Shown here: piece by piece, positions 45,168 through 56,708 of the stretch
Position numbering within the stretch: the first letter of the stretch is position 1
Layout: each line of letters opens with the position of its first letter
Source of the DNA: Calcarisporiella thermophila CBS 279.70
Taxonomy: Eukaryota > Calcarisporiellomycota
Length of the DNA stretch: 64,000 bases
Reading direction: 5' to 3'
Assembly (NCBI RefSeq): GCF_041956535.1
Contig: NW_027192194.1
Coordinates: 1,209,531 to 1,273,530, forward strand
Notes under the pieces: model-generated
What the model was told of the DNA's origin: nothing
The model's database searches: none
Seen by the model: only the letters and a program-made list of their open reading frames with translations
Made by a program: the position numbers and the translations under genes

Positions 45168-46576
45168 CTACAGCTCTACCACGACTGGCGCATATTCCCC
45201 CTCCTCCTCCTCGTGCTCCTCGGCTTCCCGCTCCGCAGCCACCTCCTCAGCAAGATCCCAGCGGAACCGCTGGCGCAGAAAGCCTTGGAAGGACGTGAAC
45301 TTGGCATGGAGCGAGCCGTCACCTGGGAGGTTGCGGGCGAGTTTCTGCAGCACAAAAAGAGGCGGGGTCAATGGTTTGCGAGTAGGGAGACGCCAAACCT
45401 CCTGGCGGACTCACCTTGAGCATGGAAAGAAGGAAGTTGTTTTCAGAAAGGATATCAGAAAAGAAGTCCTCGGGGCATTGCGTCAGTTGTTGCTTTAGTA
45501 TCTCTGTAGAACCGTCAAAAAGAGATTAGATTAGCTTTCTCCGTGCGACATGGCAAGGAGCTGCTCCCAGAGGGTTAGAATTGGTGTACCTAAGAACTCA
45601 ATGTAGAGGGTCGAGCCGTATCGAGCGATGGCCTCCTGTGATTGGCACACCAGCTGGACCAGTAGCTTCCACTGCGAAAGTCCCGAGAAGTTCTGGCCAA
45701 TGAGCAGGCAGACGAAGCCCAGCTGCAGTTCGCCCAGGAGCTCTCGGTAGTCGCCATTGTATTCGCGGCGGATCACGTCCTCCAGCAGCCAGCTCTTGTC
45801 GACGCTCCATCGCGTCACCTCTGTGCCCGTTGCTCCGGGCGGGTACGACCGGCGCAAGTCTATGGTGGTGAATTCGACGCCCTCCTCCTTGTCGAGCGCT
45901 TCTCGAACCTCTCTGTCACTCCTATCCTCGCGCCTCACCTCCTCCACTCTCCCCGTTCTCTCCCCGTCCTGAACGCCCAGAAGTCCATCATGAGGAAGGA
46001 CACGAGCGAGCAGTCTAGGCGTGATGTAGTTGGTGAGCTGGCACCACTGTTGGTAGAGCGTGGGCGGGTTGAGTGGGTATGCCCCCAGAAACGGGTCCAG
46101 CTGTTCGAGATTGGCGCGGTATCGCGCGAGATCCTCTGGAGAGAGAGCCTTTGGCACAAAGTTCTCAGTTTCTGCGTCCCATCCTCGTACCATGATCTAA
46201 TGATGCGGCGCGTTCCAATATGGAGGTCATCAGAAGAGGTGGGGTAGCTAGCCATGACGCGATTGCACTTACCTCGCCTGATTCGAAAAATTTAAAAAAT
46301 CCAAAACGCATTCCACTCACGCCTTCTTTACTAGTTGCACTAGCGAAAAAGATCAAAAATGTTGGCTTCAATTATCCAGGATCGGACACAGGAAGCTGCA
46401 AAAATTTACCTCCAGTAGACAAAGTGGAGCCCTGGGGGCACTAGCTTCATTCCTTTGAATTTTGGCCCCACTGTCCAAGACTGACAATCGATTCCGAATT
46501 CAAGCCGCGGCGGGGCATCGAAAAACAGTAGAAAGGCACCCTTATGGAAAAGTGCATTGGCCTTCTCTTGATCCAT
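45168..46576 (-). CDS. AAR2: U5 snRNP assembly factor Aar2
   Basis: Cytoplasmic and nuclear chaperone that holds Prp8 during U5 snRNP assembly before Brr2 replaces it. It starts MDQEKANALFHKGAFLLFFD at 46576 and continues LEFGIDCQSWTVGPKFKGMKLVPPGLHFVYW, the diagnostic Aar2 block. Exon 2 reads SATSKEGVSGMRFGFFKFFESGE, exon 3 IMVRGWDAETENFVP through TRWSVDKSWLLEDVIRREY, then ELLGELQLGFVCLLIGQNFSGLSQWK. Exon 4 carries EILKQQLTQCPEDFFSDI and the last exon LARNLPGDGSLH to the stop. The C-terminus is acidic (EAEEHEEEEGEYAPVVVEL). Four introns, all with consistent phases. It is divergent with the BiP gene; about 970 bp lie between them. Confidence 0.93.
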
Positions 46577-47385
46577 GTCACGTTGATCAACCTTGTTGAT
46601 CCTCACTTTTTCCTTTTTACTCCCTCGATGTTGTGACTATTTGTGACTGCCCAAGCGCATCCTTCCATTTTTTTTGCGTGGCTCGTTGTCCATGTATGCA
46701 GATTAAAGGGAGCACAAGGTCTGAAAGCAGCACCCGATTTTTGCAATTCTCGGTTCCAGCCAAGGCACGTAATAGTGCTAGTGTAATAGCCACGTTGACA
46801 GGATAGAAAAATTAGATAGAAGGAAGTCGTCGGGAGACGGACCGACATAGTTACCGTTGAACATGCTGCTCCCATCGAATAGGCCATAATTGTTCTGATG
46901 CAATCACAAAGGGAATGCGTTCTATGATATAAATAGCATATGATCTGTCATCACAAGGTTTATGTGCCACTTCTGGTAAATTAGATGTGGCAGTAGCAGA
47001 GTTCAACCATCCGATCCTAAAAAAAATGGTTTTTCGCGTTCATCCATTTTGTTGTTACAAAGTTTTCTAAAAACGCGTCAAAATTGAAGATGGGGAAGAA
47101 TATAAATGCAGATTTTAAATTGATAATCAAGACAATGCAATGGAAACTAGGAGAGATCATAAATTATAGTTCGCTTCTATCGACTGTCCTCAATTTTCAA
47201 ATTGCTCTCACTTCACGTAAGGGAGAATCTTTATTAGCAGAAAAGAAAAAGTATTATAAATGCAGCGCCGTGGAACCTTGTTAGTATGGCGGAGCTTTTG
47301 CAGGATGCAAGGGAGATGGACGTTCTTTGCGTAATCATCTACCTTCTTTTCTTTTCCCTCTTTCACTTAAAATAATTAAAGTGAA

Positions 47386-47404
47386 TGTGGCCCAAAGTGA
47401 TTGG
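47386..47404 (-). promoter_or_regulatory. ER-stress-element-like site 1 (CCAAT-N9-CCACA)
   Basis: On the minus strand this reads CCAAT, CACTTTGGG, CCACA. The mammalian ERSE is CCAAT-N9-CCACG, bound by NF-Y at CCAAT and ATF6/XBP1 at the CCAC half. The site differs only in the last base. It is about 145 bp before the BiP ATG and is inverted relative to site 2. Confidence 0.6.
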
Positions 47405-47421
47405 CCGATCTGTTCCCCCAC

Positions 47422-47440
47422 CCAATCAATTTGGGCCACA
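47422..47440 (+). promoter_or_regulatory. ER-stress-element-like site 2 (CCAAT-N9-CCACA)
   Basis: Reads CCAAT, CAATTTGGG, CCACA, one base different from site 1 across 19 bp. Together the two form an inverted repeat with a 17-bp spacer (47405-47421). It lies about 110 bp before the BiP ATG. Confidence 0.6.
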
Positions 47441-47548
47441 TCGATTTCGAAAATAAAGATAAAAGCGACTACTTGCGAGCTCCTCTCTTTATTCTTCTTT
47501 CTTTCTTGTCATAGTCCTTCTCTCTTTTTTTTTTTACACTTTTCTTCA

Positions 47549-49668
47549 ATGAAGAATCGGTTCCTCTTAATTGTACCGCTACTGGCGGTACTTCTCCTTA
47601 TCGCCACACCTATTGTTTTCGCACAGAACGACAAGCCGAATTATGGCACTGGTATGCACACTACCCTGTAGTTAATGCTAGATGGGATATTCTGACAAGC
47701 TTCTGTGATTTTAGTCATCGGTATTGACTTGGGTACAACATACTCTTGCGTTGGTGTTCAGAAGAACGGTCGTGTTGAAATTATGTAAATATCTGTTCAT
47801 TTCTGTTCGTTCAAAATGGTATGGCAATTTGGATAGCTAATCTCATCCACCACCTCTTTAGCGCCAATGACCTAGGAAACCGTATTACTCCTTCTTACGT
47901 CGCATTCACCGACGAGGAACGTCTCATCGGTGATGCCGCCAAAAACCAGGCCCCCGCCAACCCCACCAACACTATTTATGACGCGAAGCGTCTTATTGGA
48001 CGCAGGTTTGATGACCCCGTCGTCCGTGAGGACGTCAAGCGCTTCCCCTTCAAGGTGGTTGAGAAGGACTCGAAGCCCGCGATCGAAGTCACTGTCAAGG
48101 GCGAGCGTAAGACTTTCACCCCCGAGGAAATCTCCGCCATGGTACTCACCAAGATGAAGGAAACCGCTGAGGCCTACCTCGGTAAGAAGGTCACCCATGC
48201 CGTCGTCACCGTGCCCGCCTACTTCAATGATGCTCAGCGCCAAGCAACCAAGGATGCCGGTGTTATTGCTGGCCTCACCGTTCTCCGTATTCTCAATGAG
48301 CCCACCGCCGCCGCTATTGCGTACGGTCTTGACAAGACGGGCGGAGAGCGTAAGATCCTTGTGTATGATCTCGGTGGTGGTACTTTCGATGTCTCTCTTT
48401 TGACCATTGATGACGGTGTGTTCGAGGTGCTGGCCACATCGGGCGATACGCACTTGGGTGGTGAGGACTTTGACAACCGCGTTATTGACCATTTCGTGAA
48501 CCTGTGGAAGCGCAAGAACTCCGAGGACATCACCACTGACTTGAAGACCATGGGCAAACTGAAGCGTGAGGTTGAAAAGGCCAAGCGTGCTTTGTCGTCC
48601 CAGATGTCGGTGCGCGTTGAGGTCGAGTCTTTCTTCAAGGGCAAGGACTTCAGTGAGACGCTTACCCGTGCCAAGTTCGAGGAGCTGAACAACGACTTGT
48701 TCCGCAAGACGCTCCGCCCTGTCGAGCAAGTGCTCAAGGATACCAATCTCGCCAAGAGTGACATCGATGACATTGTGCTCGTGGGTGGCTCTACCCGTAT
48801 TCCCAAGATCCAACAGCTCCTTGAAGACTTCTTCAACGGAAAGAAGGCCTCCAAGGGAATCAACCCCGATGAGGCTGTTGCGTATGGTGCCGCCGTCCAG
48901 GGTGGCATTCTGAGTGGTGAAGAGGGCACTGAGGACTTGATTCTCCTCGACGTCAACCCATTGACCCTTGGTATCGAGACCACCGGTGGAGTGATGACCA
49001 AGTTGATCCCCCGCTACACCACCATCCCCACGAAGAAGAGCCAGATCTTCTCCACGGCGAGCGACAACCAGCAAACCGTCCTCATCCAGGTGTTCGAGGG
49101 TGAGCGTGCCATGACCAAGGATAACAACCACCTCGGCAAGTTCGAGCTTACTGGTATTCCTCCGGCTCCTCGTGGCGTCCCGCAGATCGAGGTTACCTTC
49201 GAGATCGATGTGAACGGTATCCTCCGTGTGTCCGCTGTCGACAAGGGCACCGGCAAGAGTGAGTCGATCACCATCACCAACAACAAGGGCCGTTTGTCCG
49301 CCGAGGAGATCGAGCGCATGGTGAAGGAGGCCGAGCAGTATGCCGAGGAAGACAAGGTGTTCCGCGAGCGTGTTGAGGCCAAGAACGGTCTTGAGAACTA
49401 CCTCTACACCCTGAAGAACCAGGTCAGCGACAGCGCCGGTCTTGGCGGTAAATTGTCGGAGGAGGACAAGAAGACCATCTTGGATGCCGTCAAGTCGAAG
49501 ATCGAATGGATGGACTCGTACTCTGCCAGCGCAACCAAGGAGGACTTTGACGAGAAGCGCGAGGAGGTAGAGAGCATCGTCAACCCCATCACCGCCAAGA
49601 TGTACGGACAGGGTCAGCCTGGCTCCGCCGAAGGAGAGGAGAAGCCACCATCTCACGATGAGTTGTAA
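47549..49668 (+). CDS. KAR2: ER Hsp70 chaperone BiP (Kar2)
   Basis: Main ER lumen chaperone: protein import, folding, ERAD and sensing of unfolded proteins. Exons 47549-47651, 47715-47784 and 47862-49668 sum to 660 codons, giving 659 aa. The signal peptide is [21 protein letters not shown]. The ATPase domain has [44 protein letters not shown] and [17 protein letters not shown]. The hydrophobic interdomain linker is present ([16 protein letters not shown]). The substrate domain and helical lid follow, and the protein ends KPPSHDEL, with the fungal ER retrieval signal HDEL. Both introns fall in the first 80 codons. Codon use in the long exon is strongly biased toward C-ending codons, as expected for a highly expressed gene. 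The promoter carries two ERSE-like elements. Confidence 0.97.
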
Positions 49669-50016
49669 AAAAATTATACAATAGGAGATACATATTTTTT
49701 GTCTTTTTTTTATACTGCAACGGGATTCTTTTTTTATGTTTGTTTATTTTTCTAAAATTTAAAATAGAAACATAATTCCTTATATTTGGCAAGAGTATGG
49801 ATAGCAATGGAGGGGGTGGACATATCAAAGCTGAACATGGGATAAACCAGTAGGGTTCATTCGAGGTGGAATTGGAAGAGGGCGAGAAGCTAAATGACTC
49901 TCTTAGGTTTCTTGTTAGATGTGCTAGATGGGGCAGGTGCGCCTCACTAAGCCCGAGTTATTTAGAGTTGTCTACACACTTGAGCCCAGATACATTCGAG
50001 TGGAAGGGTTGTAGGA
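49669..50016. other. Convergent 3' flanks
   Basis: Between the 3' ends of BiP (plus) and the SDR gene (minus). T-rich first half; nothing else was recognised. Confidence 0.6.
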
Positions 50017-51045
50017 CTATTGGCTCTCATATTTTCGACGAGCCAACGCATCGATCAAGCTCGGAAGGACTAGACGGAGGCCCACTGCCCCCCAATAGTA
50101 ACCCGGCTGAATCACCTCTCTCTCTCGTCGGTCCGAGGCAAGCATGATGCGCCGTGCACACTCTTCGGCGGACAAGGCACCCTTGGAGAGCCAGCCTTTG
50201 GACTTCTTCGGTGCAACGACATCCTGGCTTACCCCTTGCGAATCCAGCGCCGAAGCACGGAGAGCGGTGTCCACTCTTGCGGGGCACACGACGCCGATGT
50301 GGACTGCTGGCTCTTCGACGCGCAGCGAATCAAAAAACCCATTCAGCGCGTGTTTGGTGGCCGTATAGAGCGCGCGTTGTGGAGAGCCTATCTTCCCGGC
50401 CACCGAAGAGACCACCACAATATTGGGTGCCGCAGACTTCTCCTTCATCATGCCTAGAAACTTTCGGGCGAATGCAATAGGCGCCCGCACATTCGTGTCC
50501 ATTATGTTCTCATAGGACTGCCAAAACATGTCATCGGGAGTATCCATTACCTTGCGTGTCGCGATCACTCCAAGGCAGAGGATGAGCGTGTCGATGTGGC
50601 GGAATTGCGGGTCTTCAACAACACGATCAAAGCAACGTGCAATATCATCGTGCTGTGTGGCGTCGCCCGAAATGGCTAGGCATCCGGAGGCAGGAGAGAG
50701 TGTCGTACATTCGGCGCGCAGAGATTCTAATTCTTGGGCTCGCCTTGCGAAGAGGGCTAGGTTGGCTCCGCGTTTAGCATAGAGGAGGGCTAATGTAAGG
50801 CGGCCGTGGATTTAGCAAAGGCACGCGATTTCCTCGGGTCTACAGTCCAAATAATAAATATAGATATGCACACACATACCTAATTCTCGACCAATTCCGC
50901 TGCTGCATCCCACAATGAGCACACGTTCTCGATTTTGTGGTATGATACGACTTCGTGCTGTTGCGTTTGAAGCGTATAGGGTAGCGGCAAGGATGGAAAC
51001 GCTAGTAATGGCAGTAGCCGCCAGAGGCCAGCTGAAGTCGAGCAT
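50017..51045 (-). CDS. Membrane-anchored short-chain dehydrogenase/reductase (DHRS7/Tsc10-like)
   Basis: NAD(P)-dependent oxidoreductase, likely on the ER membrane facing the cytosol. An N-terminal membrane anchor (SWPLAATAITSVSILAATLYA) is followed by the cofactor motif VLIVGCSSGIGREL. After one intron (about 50795-50880) come ALLYAKRGANLALFARR and the catalytic Ser region NIVVVSSVAGKIGSPQRALY with YTATKHAL, giving the Ser-Tyr-Lys triad (YxxxK). NTDVNAPI-like IMDTNVRAPIAFARKFL precedes it. The C-terminal part has VVCPARVDT and a Lys/Ser-rich loop, ending in a hydrophobic helix and a basic tail (ALARRKYESQ). Substrate could be a steroid-like or sphingoid ketone; sequence does not decide. Only 166 bp lie between its ATG and that of the TPR gene. 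Confidence 0.87.
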
Positions 51046-51211
51046 ATTACCTTCTATTTTGCCTTGGAATTTCAGAAGGATCTCATCCGAATAAAGAAAA
51101 CAAAGCGCAGCGAAATCGCAGTATCCTCGTTTCTACACGACTTTGGCCACCAACTTTATTTAGCTTTAGTTGCATGGCCAGCAAAGCCTAGGGATTGTGA
51201 CATTGCGAATC

Positions 51212-52561
51212 ATGCTTGCCTTTCGAGCTCTCAGATATAGATCGCTACGATCCATCCCACGGCACTTCCCTGCCACTCTTCAAAGCCCTGCTCCCAAATC
51301 TCTCCTCGGGCTCCGCCCCGCTCTCGGACACCGTCACCAGTCCAGTCGCCCCAGTTCCAGAGGGGTCAGCTTTCCTCTCCCGCTCATCCTAATTGCATCG
51401 GGCCTCACTGCGCTTTCATATGGCCTGTACCAATACTATACATCCGCCATTCAGCGATATCCTCCCACCGTGCGTTCCCTGTTGCGAAAGGCCATTTACT
51501 ACCAGAATTATGGGCAGAATCCCCAGCGGTCGGTCGAGTATTACCGCTCAGCATTGGATGAGGCGATGAAGGATCCTCAATTGCATGTAGGAGAAGATCA
51601 TGTCACGGGAATTATGATACAGCTGGGCGACCTTTTAGAGCAACTGGGAAGAGTCCCGGAGAGCATCGCCGTGCTGTCCCAGGCGCTTGAGGCTATGATA
51701 CACACTCATGAAGGCGGGACACCGCGCGAGCTAGAGGAGGGCGCAGCGCGTATTAGAGCAGTCAGCATTGCGCAGCGTCTTGCCCAGCTTCACTTGCAAC
51801 TAAAACAAGATTCGGATGCCGAGCGACTACTGACCTGGTCCGTCGAGCAACTCCTGAAGCCTTTGCCGAGGCACGAGGGGAGCGAGGAGCGGGTCATAAA
51901 GGAGTGGGAGCTTCCAAAATGGATGCGGCCCGTGGATCTGGGGGGTGCCTTGGAGAGCTTGGCGAGTTTTTACGCGCAGCGGAAAAACTACGAGTAAGTA
52001 AGGGTAACCGGGCGGCAGCAGGTTCCCCTTGTCTCGCTCTCCCATACCCACTCTTTCAATGTTTTCATCGCTGGCTGATATTTGGTGTCTTGAATAGGTA
52101 TGTAATCCCTCTCTATCAGCGAACCCTCGACTTGTTACCAAAGTCAGACTGCCATGCTGCCGTCCTAATGTGCAATCTCTCCGAGGCATATGCAAGTAAG
52201 GGTGACCTTGAGGAGGCGCGCAAATGGGCAAGTCAGGGCCTTTCGGTTGTCGAGTCGTCTAAAAAGCAGAAGAGGCATGATAAAGAGTGTGATGAGGCTT
52301 GCGGGGTTTTGCTGTTTAACGCGGGAATGGTACACGAGGTAGGATTAGCATGCCATGGTCGCTTAGTGGTAGCGGACTGATCTTTCTCTGCTTGCTCAGA
52401 TGTCCGGAAACCTGGAGCAGGCCAGGCATTTCTACCAGCAGTCGAAGGAGTATGGGCGTGCCCACCGTTTCCCCGAGTGTGTACAGGAGGCGGACGCTGC
52501 GTTGCGGCGATTGCAAACGGCCAAGCTCGTCAACAAGGATCATGGTTTATTGAGGCAATAA
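51212..52561 (+). CDS. Mitochondrial TPR protein, Mgr3-like (i-AAA protease adaptor)
   Basis: Likely inner-membrane partner of the i-AAA protease Yme1, as yeast Mgr3. Three exons: 51212-51991, about 52098-52338 and about 52401-52561. The N-terminus is Arg/Ser-rich without acidic residues (AFRALRYRSLRSIPRHF), a good mitochondrial presequence. One membrane helix follows (FPLPLILIASGLTALSYGLYQYY). The rest is TPR: NPQRSVEYYRSALDEA, VTGIMIQLGDLLEQLGRVPESIAVLSQAL (in part), VIPLYQRTLDLLP, CHAAVLMCNLSEAYASKGDLEEARKWASQGL and NLEQARHFYQQSKEYG. The segment CHAAVLMCNLSEAYA resembles Mgr3 closely. A general TPR import or assembly protein is the alternative. Confidence 0.82.
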
Positions 52562-52809
52562 ATCTCTAGAAGATAGACAACAATATATTATAATTCATCT
52601 GTGCTTTCAACATCAAAAAAAAAACTCAATAGAGGAAGAGGTTGATCTTATTAACCCAGGGAGGGGTGTATGGAAAATTCGAGGGAGAAAACAGAGGAAA
52701 TAGGTAGGGAAACAAACAAACCAAAAAAAATAGGAAACAGATATAGTTTATTTCGAAATCAAGGTGGATAAAATGATCTGTCAAATCAAGGATAAAAGAA
52801 AACGTGTTA

Positions 52810-53801
52810 TCACTTCTCCAGCAAAGCCTTCTTGACGGCTTCTTCCTCTCTCTCCTCCTCCAACCCCTCCTCCATCTCCGCGGGAGTGATCTGGATGATG
52901 GGGGTCGACTTCTCGTGCGCCTCGTAGTAGATGACGTCTTCGGCTGAAGCAGGGGTGTAGTGGGCGGGCGCCATCGTCGCCAGCACCATCTTGCGGATGC
53001 ACCAGAGGAAGAGGAAGATGCTGCTACCGAATGCGAAGGAGAGCAGGCCACGAACCCAGTTGTCCTGCTCCTCCCACCAGGCAGCCGCGTCGTCCCAGCA
53101 GGTCGCCATGGACGAGCCCAGCAGGCTGCCGTCGCCCAAGTCGGTCACGTCAACAAGGGTAGGGGCGTACTTGGTCACACGGCCAAATCCATCGATGTCA
53201 ATCAGCTGCTGACCAGCCTGCGTCTGCACCACCGTGGTGCCGTCGATCTCCACAATGCGCTCCAACACGGTAATGCGCCGGATGTGGTCACCCAATTCAT
53301 TAGTGATGTGCTCGGCAGATGTCTTGACCTGCACACTCACAATGCCACTCCGGGCAAGCGCCTCCTCCACCTCGGCCTTGACCTCTTCAGTCTGGACGGT
53401 GGGGGTAATCACCTTGGCTTCAATTTGCACCTTGTTCAATCCCAAGCCAACGGGAACTCCATTGAGCAGGACAGAGTCATCCTGGACATCAAAGCGCATG
53501 TTGACTGTCATGATGCGCTCTGCCAGAAACTGTCCCTGGTCATCAAGGATATCGTCCTTGCGCTCGACGCTCACAATAAGCTCCTCGGAATCCAAGGAGA
53601 CGGGAGAGGTGGTGACTCCCATAGTTGTGGTGGAGATGTCCTGAAGGGGGGCCGCAGCGACCAGCGCTAGAATGGGGACATTGCAAAAGCAGGGTCAGCA
53701 TGGCTCTGGCCCATCATGGCCCTAAATTACACTAGATGCATGACGAAAAATGGCTTACCCAAGGATGAGGCTAAACTTAGCAATGCAAGGAAGCGCACCA
53801 T
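52810..53801 (-). CDS. Unknown type I membrane protein, secretory pathway
   Basis: I do not recognise this family. Exon 1 (start 53801) encodes MVRFLALLSLASSL and joins after one intron to ALVAAAPLQDISTTTMGV, giving a signal peptide cut after AAA. The lumenal part (about residues 30-215) is beta-rich with two related halves: EELIVSVERKDDILDDQGQF with RIMTVNMRFDV, and DHIRRITVLERIVEIDGTTV. A Trp-rich segment (CWDDAAAWWEEQDNW) precedes the membrane helix (GLLSFAFGSSIFLFLWCI). The cytoplasmic tail is acidic with a helical end (EEGLEEEREEEAVKKALLEK). The final dilysine is not at the exact KKxx position. It may be a surface or Golgi protein; there are no catalytic motifs. Confidence 0.75.
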
Positions 53802-54479
53802 TTTCTCAAGAGATTTTTTTTTGATTTTCTGATCCTAGTACTATATAAAAGTGTGCAAGGGCTGGCTAAAAAAAGAACAGGATGGTGAAAGGAGAGTAAA
53901 AGGGGGGAGCCTCTGAAACAAAAAAACTATTAAAAAGGGGAAGAATAGAAAAATAAGTGATGGAAAAAAATGTGGGTAAAATTCCAAAGCGACCCAGCCC
54001 ATAGAAATCCTCCATAGAGTTCGGCGTCACAGAAAAAGCCACCATTAAATTGGAACTTGGTGGAGCCGAGTGGTGCACTAGGCCACCGGGACTTCGCACA
54101 CATTAAGGTGAGCACATACCGCTTGAATGCCAAAGCCAAACAGTACGGTGTCTAGCACATCTTCAATAGGATGTGAAATATGAGAAATATCAATAGTCAG
54201 TGCATCACGCATTTTTACCCTTATTATAAGCCCTCCGTATCCGAGGGCTACGCCAAAGCTTTATTATGAGGAGACCGGGAACTAGTCAAAGGAAGGCGTG
54301 AATTGGAAGTCACGAAACACAAAGTTCAGCAGGCATTGTATAAATTTTCGTTTTATTAAAAAACATACAAAGATAAAATAAAGGTAGACGGAGAGAAAAG
54401 AAAAAAAAAGCAGAATATGCAACATAGGTTATATATTTGACAAGATGATATATAACTAAAAACAAAAGAAAAGGCCCTT
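53802..54479. other. Intergenic, 680 bp
   Basis: Promoter of the type I membrane protein gene and 3' flank of the DnaJ gene, both minus strand. A small hairpin-like palindrome lies near 54229-54248 (GCCCTCCGTATCCGAGGGC). No gene was seen. Confidence 0.55.
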
Positions 54480-56146
54480 TTACTGTTGTTGACAACTGAT
54501 ACCCTGCCCGCCATCCTCTTCCTCGTCTGACTCGTATGCGTTGCCAGAACGGCCACCTCGAGATTCGCCAAACTATTTGCAGGAATACAAGAGATTAGTG
54601 ATTCGAGGCCCCATCGAATGGCAGTGTTCCGGCGATGCCTTACCTTGCTCATATCACCCTTCACCAACTCCACTTCGTCCACAATTTCGTGACTCTCCTC
54701 CTTCACTTGCCGTTTGGGCAACATCGCCTCCAACTTTTGTAAGAGCTCAAGGCCGGCCCATCCGTCATTGGGGAACTCGACCTCAAACTCAATGTATAGA
54801 TCGCCCTTGTCAATGGGGCGCTTGTACACCGGCATGCCCTCCCCATGCACAATTCGGATATCTCCCGGGCGAATGACCTTTCCGGGGGGCTGCGTTACGT
54901 GCAAAGCGCGCCCATCGAGATGTGTGCATATAACTCTGGAGAAGCCACAGAGGGCCTCTGCAAGGGTAATCTTCACATGAATCAGAAGGTCATCTCCCTC
55001 TCGCTCAAACACCTCATGGGGCCGCTGCTCTAGCACGAGGATAACGTCGCCAGTCTCTACGCCCGGCTGCTGATCGCCCTCGCCCGCCATGATCACCTTT
55101 TGGCCGTTGCGCATTCCCTTCTCGATAAATACCTCCAGGAATTTCTTCTCCTTCACCGTCTTCTCGCCTTTACACTTCTTGCACCGATCCTTCTCCCGCA
55201 CTGATTCACCGCGCCCCTCACACGTGGAGCACATCACCTGCATCTGTTGGACGATGCCCGGGCCAATTTGGCGCATCGCAGTCTTGAACCCATTGCCATC
55301 GCAGCCTTGGCACTTCTTCGGACTAGCACCAGCTTTGCAGCCCTTTCCGTTACATAATGGGCAGATGACGTCCTTTTCAAGCGCAAACTTGGTCGATTTT
55401 CCATTGTACAAGTCTTCAAGCGTGACGCTGAAATGGTGAATCAGGTCCTCCCCTTGGCGCGGGCCACGTTGGAATCCTTCACATAAAGGGAGTCAGTAAC
55501 ACTAAGCAACTACAAGGTGGGATGCACAGGAGACAGATATACCTCCCATTCCGCCCATTCCACCCATCCCGCCCATGCCGCCAAATAGCGAGGAAAGCAA
55601 ATCGTCCATTGAAGGGCCGCCACCATTACCACCCAATCCCTCCTCGCCATAGCGATCATAGATCTCACGCTTCTCTGGATCGCTCAATATTTCGTATGCA
55701 TGACTGATATTTCAGGAAAAAAACGGCATTAGTACTAAGATGCTGATAAATGCTACAAGATTTTACCTGATTTCTTTGAACTATACGGGTATAAAAAAAA
55801 GAGACATAAGAGAATACAATCAAAACGAGAGATGGGAATGCGGAGGACTAGAGATTAACATACGCGTTCCCCTTCTTCCGGATTCTTGTCGGGATGGAAC
55901 TTCATTGCCTGAAAATGAGGGAATATCAGAAGATCTGCTCTGTGATTTCCTTCATACACCCAATACTTACAAGCTTCCTATACGCCTACACGAATGGGCA
56001 GCCAAGCCGTTGAGAATTAGATGAGTCATATTCTACACTACACATCCCAGTGGTGTTCCGTGAGAGAAGATAATTACCTTCTTAATCTCTGATTCAGTGG
56101 CATCTTGGGATACACCTAATACGTCGTAGTACTTTCTACTGCTCAT
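54480..56146 (-). CDS. YDJ1: Type I DnaJ/Hsp40 co-chaperone, Ydj1/DNAJA-like, prenylated
   Basis: Stimulates cytosolic Hsp70 and hands it unfolded clients. The J domain is assembled from five pieces: [22 protein letters not shown], a 15-nt micro-exon (55985-55971, AYRKL), [15 protein letters not shown] (55908-55864, with HPD), a 14-nt micro-exon (55780-55767, FKEI plus two bases), then [21 protein letters not shown] Gly/Met repeat ([14 protein letters not shown]) replaces the usual G/F region. The zinc domain has four CxxC units: [32 protein letters not shown]. Substrate-binding domains follow ([29 protein letters not shown]). A last intron near 54573-54645 gives the end [10 protein letters not shown]. 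The final CQQQ is a CaaX box of the farnesyl type, as in Ydj1. Confidence 0.93.
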
Positions 56147-56708
56147 GATTTCGTTTTATTGTATATGTGGGTAGTTTTAGTGAGATCCAAAATGCGATCT
56201 GGTAAATCGAACTTGATTATCCGTTGTTTGCGGGAGTGACTGTTAATTTAATGAGGAAAGGTCAGGTTTACGTTTGTACCATTGAGGAGGATGAAACGTG
56301 AGATATATATGGAAAGGTTTATCTCTAATAGGCTAGGTATATTTTCTTCAAATTAAATCCGAAAACAGTTCTTTGGTTATATCTGCTGTAGAGCGGTGGA
56401 ACCCAATAGTGGCCCACTATCAACGAAGTCGACGCAGGCCTAGCAGAGATTGCATGTGATTTCCACTTCACCCGGTAATAATTTAACCGAGCATATACTC
56501 GTGAGGAGACACAGCCTACTGTAGCTCCTTAACTAGAAGTCGGTGCGAGAGGGAAGTGGTCGGCGCGGTCCTAGAGTGGGCAGCAGAAAAGCGAGCGGGC
56601 TGCTTGGTTTGTCTGGCATTGGTACCGCAACAAAAGCTTCAGCCTTCTATGGCAAGATTACACGAATTTGGAGCTATGATCCTCATTGCTCTTGTGGAAT
56701 TGTTCTAA
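56147..56708. other. Intergenic, 560 bp
   Basis: Promoter of the DnaJ gene and 3' flank of the acidic repeat gene. No heat-shock element array is obvious by eye. Confidence 0.5.

Larger units (their letters stand above)
46577..47548. other. Divergent promoter region of AAR2 and BiP
   Basis: It includes two inverted ER-stress-element-like sites at 47386-47440 (annotated separately). A 94-codon minus-strand frame with an ATG at 46887 ends 27 bp before the AAR2 ATG; it has no recognisable content and is probably 5' UTR or promoter. Confidence 0.6.

Noticed and set aside
46603-46887. 94-codon minus-strand frame with its own ATG, just upstream of AAR2
   Set aside because: No signal peptide, domain or homologue recognised. 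AAR2 is complete without it, so it is probably chance or 5' UTR.
47872-49656. 594-codon frame antisense to BiP
   Set aside because: A shadow of the strongly biased codon use of BiP on the other strand. Such antisense frames are common opposite Hsp70 genes.
52346-52380. tRNA-like stretch (TGGTCGCTTAGTGGTAGCGG) in an intron of the TPR gene
   Set aside because: It resembles a D-arm, but no matching acceptor stem, anticodon arm or T-arm follows; it lies fully within a good intron.
53866-54139. Short hydrophobic minus-strand frames upstream of the type I membrane protein gene
   Set aside because: Phe/Ser/Pro-rich translation of A/G-rich DNA; no continuity with the real first exon at 53801.
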